Shown piece by piece: positions 51,901 to 63,553 of a DNA stretch of 64,000 bases (its first letter is position 1; every line of letters begins with the position of its first letter). Under the pieces are notes generated by a model. It was given only the letters and a program-made list of their open reading frames with translations. It did no database searches and was not told the DNA's origin. Position numbers and translations under genes: made by a program. Source of the DNA: Bugula neritina (Eukaryota > Bryozoa > Gymnolaemata > Cheilostomatida > Bugulidae). The stretch covers positions 14,638,633 to 14,702,632 of the forward strand of contig OZ037771.1 of assembly GCA_964035545.1 (NCBI GenBank), written 5' to 3'.

Positions 51901-53271
51901 TGATTGCTAAGATCTGCAGCTCTTTGTATTTTAATACCGTGCTCATCAGTACCAGTTACAAACTTTACTTCATGCCCATTCAGCTCCTTCCATCTGCAGG
52001 AAGCATCTGCCAGAAGAGCTGTGTAGAGGTGGCCGATGTGAGGAGCTAAACATAGATTCAATATAAGGTCAGTATGTATGTACTGGCAATTATTCCATCC
52101 TTTAAACTATCATTCACAGGGAGTGGGGATTAACACTGTGCAATGAAATGAATTAAAATGAAAACTTTTACTATTGATGTGAAATTGCAAAATAATCAGA
52201 GTGGCTTTGTGTACAAGTAACAACATAAGGGTTTGAACTGTATATCTAAATTATTAATAGATGATCGTATCATACAGTTTAGTCAATTATAAACAACATG
52301 TTATGTTATAGCTAGTGATGAATGCAAGTGCATTAGACCTATTAATTATTTGTAGATTTAAAAGTCGAGTATAAACTATAGCAAAACATAATGAAAATTG
52401 AAATTAATTACTCAAACTGATGAGCAAATTAAACTCACTCCTGAATACAGCTCAAAAAGCTTTGAGTTTATCTACAACATCTGAAACTTTGCTCAAAGTC
52501 TAACCAATATTTTAATGTTTTTTAATTCAATAGCTTTTCAACAAAAAGTATTTGAAGTAGGATAAATATACATGTTAAAATCATGAATTTATAATTATTA
52601 CTATATCAATAGTAATTAGTAATTGATACTCCTATTGATACTGCTATTGGTATTATTATTACTATTAGTAACAGTATAAGCATTAGTATTATTATTAGTA
52701 TTACTAGTACTAGTAGAGTACTAGTACTAGTAGTCTAGTACTTATGCTAAAATAAAAACTAGAAGCACTAGCAAATTCCAATATTGAAAAAAATGAAACT
52801 ATTTTTCTTAAGCTTTCACTAATATGAACTTTTAAATTTTAGTATCAAACTCAAGATAAAATTCAAATTGACTACAGGTAGACTGAAGTACAAGTACAAG
52901 TAGTAGTACAAGTTGAATTAGGTACAATTATAATAATAATATAACTCGAAAAGTAAAACTATAAGTCTTAATATTATGCAAATTAAAATACGCTTAGTCT
53001 TGCAGTTATAACTTATAGTTATAAGTTAAACTTGAAGTTGAAGTTATGGGCAATTTTATTAAAGTTACTAACCGGCATTAACATAAAATATAGGGGTTGA
53101 ATTCGAATGCAATAACTTCACGCTATGACTATGATTGAATTTAAAAATATTTCCGTTGTGCACTAAAGACAAAGTAACTGTTGGGACATTTAAAAATGCT
53201 CTGCTACCAAATTTCCCTCTTTGACTACATGTTGATATTGATCTCAGTGGGAATTTTTTCAACGCTACCAT
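45959..53271 (-). CDS. MARS2: Methionyl-tRNA synthetase, mitochondrial type
   Basis: Eleven exons on the minus strand: 53271-53073, 52045-51858, 51198-51112, 50175-50053, 49857-49752, 49553-49426, 49043-48934, 48763-48552, 47396-47205, 46782-46592 and 46126-45959 (TGA). The total of 1704 nt gives 567 aa, close to known mitochondrial MetRS length. It charges tRNA-Met with methionine in mitochondria. The first about 60 residues are basic and Ser-rich, fitting a transit peptide. [19 protein letters not shown] carries the HIGH signature (residues about 69-72), followed by [19 protein letters not shown] and the DLSISRPSS...WGIPVP segment are typical of class I Met[11 protein letters not shown] (KMSKS at about 347-351) is intact. 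The C-terminal part is the helical anticodon-binding region. All junctions are GT-AG with matching phases. Introns hold five minisatellites and a SINE. Confidence 0.93.
46361..46502. repeat. 35-bp minisatellite, four units
   Basis: Four head-to-tail copies beginning GAACATGTTATTGTCGTAG, in the last intron of MARS2. Confidence 0.9.
47650..47975. repeat. About 30-bp minisatellite, about 11 units
   Basis: Alternation of TATTCAGTCAGTAA and TATTCATAGTGAGTA blocks with variable order, in the MARS2 intron between exons 8 and 9. Confidence 0.9.
49045..49170. repeat. TGTCTATACAG-type minisatellite
   Basis: About ten irregular copies of an 11-12-bp unit in the MARS2 intron immediately 5' of exon 7. 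Confidence 0.85.
49872..50042. repeat. 20-bp minisatellite, about eight units
   Basis: Copies of GTATCAGTTAGTATATGTAG with ATGCAGG and TTTAGAT variants. It fills most of the intron between MARS2 exons 4 and 5. Confidence 0.9.
50205..50890. repeat. 21-bp minisatellite, about 32 units
   Basis: Unit CATGTATATATCTACACTAAA. The length is a multiple of three and the unit has no stop in several frames, so long reading frames exist on both strands. They are not genes. It lies in the MARS2 intron between exons 3 and 4, close to the exon 4 acceptor. Confidence 0.95.
51214..51425 (-). mobile_element. tRNA-derived SINE with 16-bp target duplication at a MARS2 splice acceptor
   Basis: The best-preserved copy in the window. 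On the minus strand it has the head GGGAGCAGCCATGGTC, B box GGGTTCGAACCCC and tail GTGACTATAAACTTGCGTGAG. The direct repeat AACTCCTAAAATAAAT at 51194-51209 and 51428-51443 is the target duplication. It contains the MARS2 exon 3 acceptor (minus strand ATTTATTTTAG followed by GAGTT). Confidence 0.9.
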
Positions 53272-53602
53272 GATTGCTCAAGTTTGTGCCTGGGTTTATA
53301 TTTTCATGTTTTTATACTATTTAAAACAATAAGTTCACATAGCTACTGGCTAAAAATATCTTATTACTAAAAAAACGAAGGCTATTTTAGTTATTATTAT
53401 AGTAACGGGTCCAATATACGACTTATCATAAAATAATATAACTACTTCTATTGGTTAAATGTAGTTTATTCGATCACTCTGATTCGCGGTAGAGAAACAT
53501 GATATATATATATATACTTTTGGGGTAGAAACACACGTGATCAAAGTGGTATAATTATTATGTACCCTTTAACCTTTTGCACGTGATCAAGCTTACATGA
53601 CT

Positions 53603-54036
53603 CAGTGTGGTATATTAAGAGTGTTGACTTTAAACCATGAAAAATCATTATGTCGCTAATGGTACCGCGAGTTTATATAAGTTATAAAGGAAAAATTTTG
53701 CCACTTTTGTGATTTTATTTTTTTTTCTATATTATGTGTGCATTTTTTTTAGTTTTGTTTATTGGTAAAGTTTTTAAACATATTTTCAATACATATAAAA
53801 TTTAAAAAAAATTTAAAACTTAATCATGCACGTAAATACAAAGCTATAAAGTTTAAGCTTCGCTGTGATTACAATGTGAATATGAATTGAATAATGCTTG
53901 CAATAACCATTTTACACAAAATACGTTACAGTTGCTATAAATGTAAGACTAGTAAATTGGATGCAAATAGGCACGGTAATACTATTTAATTTATGCTATT
54001 TTTGAAATTTGTAGTAAATATTCGGCATGTATTATA

Positions 54037-54082
<46 letters not shown>

Positions 54083-54578
54083 CATATATATATATATATA
54101 TTATAATAATATATTATATATTTTTATATTATATATATATTATATAAGTATAATAATATTATATATAATATATATATTATAATAATATATTATATAATAT
54201 AATATATTATTATATTATATACTATATTATATATATATATTATATATATTAAATATATAATATCATATGAAATATATTATTATATTATACTATTTATAAT
54301 ATAAATATATTATAATAAAATATTATATATTATTATATATTATATTATATTATATATATATTATACAAGTATAATAATATTATATATAATATATATATAT
54401 TATAATAATATATTATATATTATTATATTAGATATTATATTATATATATATTATATATATAATATCATATATAATATATTATTATATTATATATTATATT
54501 ATATATGATATATATATATATATATTATAATAATATATTATACATTAATATATTATATATTATATATATAATAATATC

Positions 54579-54633
<55 letters not shown>

Positions 54634-54941
54634 ATTATATTATATATTATATTATATATATATTATATATATATATATATATATAATAATATCATATATA
54701 ATATATAAAATATATTATTATATTATATATTATATTATATATATAATAATATCATATATAATATATTATTATATTATATATTAAATTATATACATTATAT
54801 ATATAATGATATTATATATAATATATATATATATATACATATAATAATATTATATATTATATATATAATGATATTATATATAATATATATGTACATATAA
54901 TAATATTATATATTATATATATATAATAATATATATATAAA

Positions 54942-55033
<92 letters not shown>

Positions 55034-55068
55034 GAACACACTACATTATATTATTATTATATATATAT

Positions 55069-55111
<43 letters not shown>

Positions 55112-55154
55112 ATATATTATTATATATATAATAATAATATAATGTAGTGTGTTC

Positions 55155-55242
<88 letters not shown>

Positions 55243-55275
55243 GAACACACTACATTATATTATTATTATATGTAT

Positions 55276-55312
<37 letters not shown>

Positions 55313-55369
55313 TATTATATATTATTATATATTATTATATATATAATAATAATATAATGTAGTGTGTTC

Positions 55370-55413
<44 letters not shown>

Positions 55414-55465
55414 GAACACACTACATTATATTATTATTATATATATAATAATATATAATAATAAT

Positions 55466-55505
<40 letters not shown>

Positions 55506-55948
55506 ATACATGCAAAATATTTACTACAAAATTCAAAAATAGCATAAATTAAATAGTATTACCGTGCCTATTTGCATCCAATTTACTAGTCTTACATTTA
55601 TAGCAACTGTAACGTATTTTGTGTATAATGGTTATTGCAAGCATTATTCAATTCATATTCACATTGTAATCACAGCGAAGCTTTAACTTTATAGCTTTGT
55701 ATTTATGTGCATGATTGAGTTTTAATTTTTTTTTAATTTTATATGCATTAAAAATGTGTTTAAAAACTTTACCAATAAACAAAATTTAAAAAAATGTACA
55801 CATAAAATAGAAAAAAAATAAAATAACAAAAGTGGCAAAATTTTTCCTTTATAACTTATATAAACTCGCGGTACCAATCTCGGCATAATGGCGCCCATAT
55901 GATTCCGTAAGATTTGCTAATGGCAACACTCTTAAATATACCACACTG
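53603..55948. mobile_element. 2.35-kb hAT-like foldback element with (TA)n core
   Basis: Left end CAGTGTGGTATATTAAGAG and right end CTCTTAAATATACCACACTG are inverted repeats. The inverted arms extend about 440 bp on each side (about 53603-54040 and 55505-55948), with small differences. A perfect 8-bp target duplication ACATGACT lies at 53595-53602 and 55949-55956, which points to hAT. The middle 1.45 kb is almost only A and T, with many TATA/TAATA palindromes and smaller hairpins. No transposase is seen. Confidence 0.88.
55030..55442. repeat. Nested inverted-repeat modules inside the (TA)n core
   Basis: The motif CTGAACACACTACATTATAT occurs forward at about 55032, 55241 and 55412. Its reverse complement occurs at about 55142-55161 and 55353-55372. 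Each forward-reverse pair encloses about 130 bp and is separated by pure (TA)n, so the core looks like tandem copies of a small palindrome. Confidence 0.8.
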
Positions 55949-55956
55949 ACATGACT

Positions 55957-58289
55957 ACACTACAGCTTACTCAAGTTGATTTTCCGTTCAGCTTGAACAT
56001 AGCTCTGCAACTTCTCAAAACATATATGCCGGTGAGTGACACATTTGCAATAAATAATAATTATATTCAGAAATAAATAAGCTTTTACTTTTGACAACTT
56101 GAAGTTACTTTAAATCGAGTTTTATTTGCCTTTGGTGTTCGCTGAAAACAACACTCACAGTCTGAGTCAGTGTCAGTCACACCAAACACTGAAACAGTAA
56201 AACTAGAAGCATTTTTTTAAATTGAAATTTTTAACGCTGCTCTAACCACTACCATTCACGGTTTATTTAATTCAATAATTTTGTATTTTATTATTAATCA
56301 CCATAGCTCTATCAGCAGATGTAAACTGACTGATGCAATAACTATAACTATATTCATATTGATATTGATATTGCATTGTCATCATGATTATGCCTGAAAC
56401 TAGAGTAGTACTAAAAGTAGCACTAAAAGTAGCTTTAAATAAGAGTTTAAGTTATAGCCACACCAACTCTGAACACAGGCTTTATAGTTTACTATAATAA
56501 AGTGCAAGTTTCATATTGTTTTTTTGCTATCCTTGATGCAGCTCTACAATAATTGTTATTTTACTTCTTTATAATTTGAAACTAATTTTATTTTTTTAGC
56601 AACCGTGTTAAGCTTTCCTATTCTCTATAATATAATCTAAGTGCTATCTCTTCAAACTGCAATATGTCAAGTTGTCTTCTCTACTTTTAGCTGTTGAGTT
56701 TACAATAACTAAAGTTGTCTTCCCTATTTCTAGGTCTATTTGGTCACTGTTATGACATTACATGAGCTTGGAAAGCTTTTGTTAAATCATTAGGCTACAG
56801 CTTTAATTGTATTCCCATAGCTATGTTAGCTACATTATGTTTTTCTCTGTTGTGATTGGTTAATATACAACAATTTTGGCTACTACAAAAAGCTATCTTT
56901 TTAGACTATTATAAACCTAGCACTTTCTGATGTTCACTCTCTTTTCTTTCAGTCTGTGATAATAAATACATATCTATATAGACAACAGTCACCATCAATT
57001 GTTAATATGTATCTACTAATTTCTGTGGTAGACCTTCATCCTTAAAACCTGAAAGTAGGTAAATTCTCAATGCTTCACAAATCACATAATTATAATAAAA
57101 TGCCAGATAGAGGCACTGATATAAAAGTCAAGGGATTTTAAATTTTCAGTCGGGAGAAAATGCTATGCACCACAGAGCTAGCCAAGTGACAAAATATTGT
57201 TGGTGAATAGTTTTCTATTTCTCATTACATGTTCAACCTAGTATCAAACTGAGTATATTTCACAGACTGTTATAATTAAAAGTAGTTACTGACATGCATG
57301 ATGAGAAATGTATGCCCCTCTTTAAATCACAGCCAATCTCCAAGTTTCAAGGCTAAATTTTAACTCTTGTCTTGTTATACTCTTTTCCTTTCCAGGATAA
57401 ATTCCAGCCCTTTACAATATTTATATTAACAATTCTGGGTCTGTTTTCTATCACGTGCCCTATACTTATACTACATCATACAGTGTTGACAGTTCACAAT
57501 ATAATACACCATAGCTTCTTTCATCTGCTAAAATTTCTCTTCCATTCAATGACCTTTAAATATAAACAAATACTAGTTGTTATGTAACCACTTGAATTAT
57601 ATAATATTAGTGACACAAGGGCAGCAACTACTATGTTGATGATGTAAGCTCAATGGCAGGCCCAACCAATCAGAATGCTGACAGCATGATGTACAATGAT
57701 GACATGACTCAAGTAGCTACAATCTAGCATAGTGTAGAATGTACTGAAAGCTGCAGGTGGGTTCTACTTCTACTTATCTCTCTTCATTTTCATTGAGTAA
57801 CCCTTGCTTAGTATATTTCGCTGTTTGTAGTTTTAGTAAAATCTGAGTTTGTTCTCTGACTAGCAAACACTACGTGCGTTTGTTGTATAAGATTAGAGTG
57901 TGTTGTGTTTGTATGAAATCCTAAAAAATACACGCAAGTTTAAAGTCAATATTCCTGTGAGAAACCCTGTCGGAAAGAGTTCTTTTAAAGCTGGCTAAGG
58001 ACTTATTCTAAGTGGCACAGGAGCAATTATGACTGAATGCTCTTCCTAACATCACTAATGACCTTTACTGGGGTTTAAACCCATGACTTCTTGTTTGCTA
58101 GGCAAGCGATCTAACCCCTAAACCACAACTGCTCCCGTTTAGATTAAGTGCTAAACATGAATTAATTATTATCTAGTGATATGTGCAGTGAGAGTAGCGC
58201 TGTATAATATCTCTCTATCTTCTACTAGTTCTGTCTGTTTGCTGTCACAATCCACCTTCACTGTTGAAGGCAGCGTTGTACTCGGTTAT
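55957..58289. other. Intergenic upstream of the ANKH homologue
   Basis: No exon recognised. It contains a SINE at 57931-58136. A possible 5' UTR splice acceptor (CTTCTACTAG) lies near 58229, so a non-coding first exon further upstream is possible. Confidence 0.5.
57931..58136 (-). mobile_element. tRNA-derived SINE (minus orientation)
   Basis: CACGCAAGTTTAAAG at the left end, GGCACAGGAGCAATTATGAC in the body and CACAACTGCTCCC at the right end. Same family as the copy at 51214, more diverged. No clear target duplication. Confidence 0.85.
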
Positions 58290-61200
58290 ATGAAGACACG
58301 TAACATGGAAGTCAAGTTGAACAGCGATGCCGATGGCGACTCTACACCACCCAGACTTACTAACCTGCAGAAGTTTGGAATGCTGTCTAGATTTATGCTG
58401 CCGCTGGTGATAACCAACATGGTGCCTGACGCTGCCGAACAGGTAAAGTTACTCGAGTGAAAGTTTAGCATGTTTTGAGTATTGCAAATCATTAGGCAAG
58501 CTTTCTTGTTAGGTAAATATTGAGAGGTCAGTAGTCTAGAGGTCAAAGAGCAATATTATAATATCTCTCTCTATGTCATGGTTGTGCAGGTACTTACAAG
58601 GGGGATAACTTCCATAGCCTCAGATGAGATGACCATGCTGTTAGCTAGCTATGGGCTGGCCTACTACGTCACTAAAATATTGCTCAATGTTGCTAGTAAG
58701 TTTTTATTGTTATTTTAACTTTTTGTTTGTTTGTGTTGCTATGGCAATCATTTCGTGTTGCCTGTTCTAAGAAATCTACCCTATTGATGAATTATTGTGT
58801 GCCTTGAGTATTATTTTAATGTATGGCAGGAGTTGTGATGGGATCAATGGTAGGGTGTCCGTGTGATATACTCATACTGAGTGCATAATGTGCGTTTTAG
58901 TACTGAGTGATTACACATAAGAATATAATATACTTAGTAAAAGTTCAACCGCAACTCCTAGCATTGCTGTAGCTACACAGCTATTGGCTTTACTTTCAGA
59001 CGAGCAGAGACACGTTGGTATAGTCCTGGTGAAAACTCGGCAAGATCATGTTCGTATGACCATATTCTCCATTGTAAATGGCATTTTCCTCTCTTCCCTC
59101 TTGCTCATTATAGGTTTGTTCACACTCTGCCAGTAATGTTGACTGCAATGTATTATAACCATCAGTTCTTTTTAGTTGAAATCCAGATACGCACATTTTC
59201 AATGTTATTTCTTGCTTTTCATTTTATTTATCTTTTAATATTAAAGCGTGTTTCATCTGTTTTGCTTTCAAAAGGTGTTTTTAAGTTTTTTCTGATAAAA
59301 TTTTCATTTATTCGAGGTTTGTCTTCCCTCTGTATTCATTCTATTTTTCAGGTTTATCTCCCCTGGGCATATTGTTGATCAGAGACTTGCACGGGCAAAG
59401 TGAGGAAGTGGCAACTATAACCTGTCGCATCATCACTTATCTCAGTCCCACTCCGTTCCTCGAAGCAATAGTGAGTGTTGAAAGCCTCGCAAACTATGTG
59501 GCGTAGTAATACAATATCACATTGTGGAATAGCAAGGCGTAGTAATATCATATCACATTGTAGAATAACAAGGCGTAGTACTAGTAATACCATAACACAT
59601 TGTGGAACAACAAGGCGTAGTAATACCATTTCACATTGTGAAGTAGCAAGGTGAAGTGATACAACAGTAGTATGTTAGTGTAGGCAGAGAAAGTTGTCTC
59701 AAAGGTGTCATTGCGTTGTCTTACTAAATGAGAAAACTCCTTCGAGAGTGGTTTGTAGATTTTTCCAGATAGAATGAGATCTGACTCATATTTTTGTCTA
59801 ATCGACAGCCTGGTTTCTCTACCCTTGGACTGTTTACTCAACTTCTGTATTTTCAGGCATACTACTTCGAAGGCGGGCTGATTGGCCACAAGTTCACAGG
59901 CTATGCTGGAATCGCAAAGATGACTGATTTTGCTATGCAGGTTTGTTTCTATGACAACATGGCCAGCGACTGTTGACAACTTGCGTGGTGAAGATTGTGT
60001 CCAATTCTCAGCTTTATTTGGTTTCCATGGCAACTGAAATTTCTTGTGACATTAAATAGTGTGACCCACGAAAGTATTATCATATATATGCATTCACTCT
60101 CTTCGAAAATTGACTTGCCGTGGCAAAAGATATTTATGCGAATAATTATGTAACGCTAGAATGTTGTTGTTGACTTATCTGTATTTTTTTTTCACAGACT
60201 GTCTTTACCGTCGCCCTCCTTTTCACATCCACTCGCACCGAGCCTGTGCTAGTGCCGGTATTCTCTCTGTACGCTGGTATCATCGGTAGATTGGTTATTG
60301 TCATTGGATTCTGGGCAATCTTAGTGAGGAGACTACTCCCGGACAGAAAACCGACTGAGGTATTCCATAGCAACTGTTGCTATGGAATTACTATTAGTAT
60401 ATTATATATTGCAAATAGCAATTAACCTTAGGGTAAAGGAATAATTAGCGTCGGGTGAAAGAGAGCTCGTCTTGACATAGTATTAGTTATAACATTGTAT
60501 ATTGATATAGAGCTCATTGTTCTGCAAGCTGTTTCCTGTGTAGGAACGCACTGAATGGTGCTGATGGAAGTGTACACTGGGATGTACTGTTTGTAGAAAC
60601 CTCTGACTGTAGCTTCAACTATCTGGTTCCTGATTCCGCTGGTTATGGTGCGGGTGGTGCAAGTTACGTCCCGTCCCATTATCAATCTGGTTGTTTCAAG
60701 AACTTTGTCTGAGACTTCAGGACCCAAGGCTGCAGCGCAGGCGAGTTACATGATTATATATGGTATAATTATATACAATATGATTATATACGGTATGATT
60801 ATATACAGTATTATTATATACAGTGTTATTGTATACAGTTTTATTGTATACAGTGTGATTGTGTACAGTATTATTATATACAGTATGATTATATACGGTA
60901 TTATTATATACAGTGTTATTGTATACAGTATTATTATATACAGTTTTATTGTATACAATATGATTATATACGGTATGATTATATACAGTATTATTATATA
61001 CAATATGATTATATACGGTATGATTATACACAGTATTATTATATACAATATGATTATATACGGTATGATTATATACAATGTTATTGTATACAGTTTTATT
61101 ACATATATTATATGTATGATTATATAGGCGGTGGCTGTGCTCACAGCTGTGTATCCTGCAGGTAGAGTTGTCTTTTCCTGGCTCAATGACCTCCGAACTA

Positions 61201-62838
61201 TTCCCCCGACCTTCCACAAGGTCACTCCACAGCACGAGAAGTTCAAGATTAAGGTGTGCTAGCTGTACCTGCTAAGGGTTGCTATAACCTACATCGTATA
61301 TTGAGTGTCACGTTGTAGACATAGTACTCAGTGTTACGTATTCCAACTGTTTCATTTGTTGCAGACGCTTAGCATATACGCCACGTTCTGCACGGTGTCA
61401 GCCTTCACTATCAACTTCCTGTTGTATATAATGCCCGGTGCTGCCTACTTTGTGATGAACACAATGATTGGTTTAAATAGTGAGCTGGCGGAGCTGAGCG
61501 TGCTGCCTCTGCGAATATACTCTATTGTGTGTCTCTGTAGTAAGTATTGTGTGTTTCTGTAGTAAGTATTGTGTGTCTGTAGTAAGTATTGTGTGTTTCT
61601 GTAGTAAGTATTGTGTCTCTGTAGTAAGTATTGTGTGTCTGTAGTAAGTATTGTGTGTCTGTAGTAAGTATTGTGTGTCTGTATTCATGCTCTTGATGTA
61701 TTATTCAGTTGGCCCTAGAGCTTATTTCACTGGAATTCTCATTATGAAAAAAAAGACTATGTACCTCACTCCGAGTGCCCTGTTCAGGTTCCTCGGGCTA
61801 ATTCTCTTTCTCTCTACTCTCGCCAACACCAGGTAACCGGCAGCTGTGTGCAGTTTTCTTTCATCTAGTAGATATGAGACGGTTTGTTCCGGCATTGCAC
61901 GCAGATTAATTTTTGGAAACTTGTGTTTCATCTTACAACAAATGTGTTGGAGTGTGAATTCATTATTCAGATTGATTTCAGCATAAGTTGACAACTCCTA
62001 AAGTGTGGACTTTTAGCAAAGCCGTGAAGTGTTTCAGTAATATGTTGATATATTTTGTTAATACCAATACACTGCTGGAAAATATTGCATCTGATAATTT
62101 TTCAATATGAAGATTGTTCAAACTCCTTACGTTCATGTAGTGTTGGAATAACCAATATTATCTTGACTATCAGCTTTATGAAGTTGTCTGCCCATACTAT
62201 AGTTTTGTAATTTGTGGGTGTCTTGAATTAGTATGTAGGACCTTGAACTGTGATTAAGTATTTATAGCTAATTGCTCTAATGAATAGTTGTGCACCCTCT
62301 ATTCATGCGTTCTACTTTGTTGATAACTTGCAGCACATTTCATATCAATTGAAAAACACTTCAATATACAGTTTTTAAATGAAGATGCAAAGGAATCCAC
62401 TTTCCAGACTTGTAACTGTAGGCTCCAACCTAACCACCGGGCCTTCAATTTATACTGTAGACTATCTGGGGCTGACCTTGGCATTACGTCTTTGTTGTTG
62501 GGATTTGTTCTGGAGGCCATATTTGTTGTTGCTGCCGTTACTTTTCTGAGATACAAGGTGGGCATCACTTTTATTACAAGCTGTCTTTGTATAATTTGTA
62601 GTAACCAGTTCAATCACTTGTTAAAGAGTACAAAATTTGAACAGGCAATTCGACGTCATGTCAAAATATATGCAGTTTGAGAATTTATTTAATCTTGTTT
62701 CTCTAGCCCAAGCTGTGTTCAAGGACCGAACACTCAGTGGAAGATGACTCTACTGGGACAGAGGCTATGCCTCTCAGTAACACAAACACGGGCTTTCCAT
62801 GTACCGATCTCAGATCGATCTCGCTGAGATCGATCTGA
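58290..62838 (+). CDS. ANKH: Progressive ankylosis protein homologue (ANKH-type multipass transporter)
   Basis: Twelve exons: 58290-58442, 58590-58695, 59000-59113, 59352-59470, 59857-59940, 60198-60359, 60597-60740, 61128-61253, 61365-61539, 61709-61832, 62461-62557 and 62707-62838. The total of 1536 nt gives 511 aa, against roughly 490 in vertebrate ANKH. The vertebrate protein exports ATP, pyrophosphate precursors and citrate across the plasma membrane. Family landmarks in order are LPLVITNMVPDAAEQ, LLASYGLAYYVTK, a GIVLVKTRQD loop, VLVPVFSLYAG, TSRPIINLVVSR, AVAVLTAVYPAG, AELSVLPLRIYS, YLTPSALFRFLGL and GADLGITSLLLGFVLEA. Intron 7 (60741-61127) is joined in frame only with a GC donor. Exon 9 ends at a gtaagt that is itself repeated. 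The last exon runs into a transposon, which supplies the stop. The start could also be the Met at 58305. Confidence 0.88.
59500..59648. repeat. About 36-bp minisatellite, four units
   Basis: Units containing AAGGCGTAGTAATA and CACATTGTGGAATA, in the fourth intron of the ANKH homologue. Confidence 0.85.
60745..61127. repeat. 15-bp minisatellite filling an ANKH intron
   Basis: About 25 units of the type TATTATTATATACAG / TATGATTATATACGG. It occupies essentially all of the 387-bp intron from just after the GC donor to the acceptor TATATAG. Open frames on both strands result from the unit length and are not genes. Confidence 0.92.
61530..61690. repeat. About 20-bp minisatellite containing splice donors, seven to eight units
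   Basis: Units of TCTGTAGTAAGTATTGTGTG with TTTCT/CTCT variants. Each carries a consensus donor, gtaagt. The first unit overlaps the end of ANKH exon 9. Confidence 0.92.
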
Positions 62839-63553
62839 GAAATGTGCTCAGATCGATCGTTTTTCCATGAGAGTGTCAGATCGATCTCGCGAAGTTGCCC
62901 CCTCTTAAGTGAAGGAGACTTTAAAAGTATAATTTGTTCACCTATTTGAGTGATTAAAGCTACTACTGTTGAAAACAAAATGCTCGTAGTCTAAAATTTA
63001 ATCCCAGCTATAAACTATACGCAGCAAAGCTTTCAGTGTATGATAATTTGGCCAATTTAAAATAATTAATTTTAATTTTTTAGCTTGACAGCTTATATAA
63101 AATTAATGGCTGTCTTGCAGATTATTAATAAACTTACAAGACTGTTGGGCTTAAAATTACAAAGAAAATAGCTAATGAAACTAAGTTTTAATAGTCATTT
63201 AAATTCAATTTAAATTTTCCCATTTTTTTCAACCTTCTACTGCATATAATTGAGTTTTCTTAATCATTGTACTGAAAGTCAAAGTTTTGGCATCTAAAAA
63301 AGTGGCTATCATAATTATTTAATACTTTGCTTAGTAATGATCAATAAGTCATCATTTTTATTAGCAGACAACATTGTAGCGCGCAGTCTTTTTCTACTTC
63401 TCAGATCGATCTGGCGTCTTTCCATGGTCTTATTGACATGAGATCGATCTGAGTTCGAGCTCTACAGACCGACCAGCTCAGATCGACTGAGATCGATCTT
63501 TGGCGTCTTTCCATGGATCGATCTCGCTGAGATCGGTCCATGGAAAGCCGGTG
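62787..63553. mobile_element. GATCGATC-rich inverted-repeat DNA element in the last ANKH exon
   Basis: Left end CACGGGCTTTCCATG, and the right end reads CACCGGCTTTCCATG in reverse complement (14 of 15 match). The next bases continue the inverted repeat (ACCGATCTCAG). AAA lies directly outside both ends, which may be a 3-bp target duplication as in CACTA/CMC elements. Both subterminal regions carry at least eight copies of AGATCGATCT-like palindromes. The core is AT-rich with no coding frame. The superfamily is not certain. Confidence 0.75.

Noticed and set aside
54505-55552. Tyr/Ile-rich frames in the AT core
   Set aside because: They are translations of (TA)n inside the foldback element.
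60645-61246. Overlapping long frames with IIYSVIVY or TVYNNTVYNH repeats
   Set aside because: They are products of the 15-bp minisatellite in an ANKH intron. Only the flanking exons 60597-60740 and 61128-61253 are coding.
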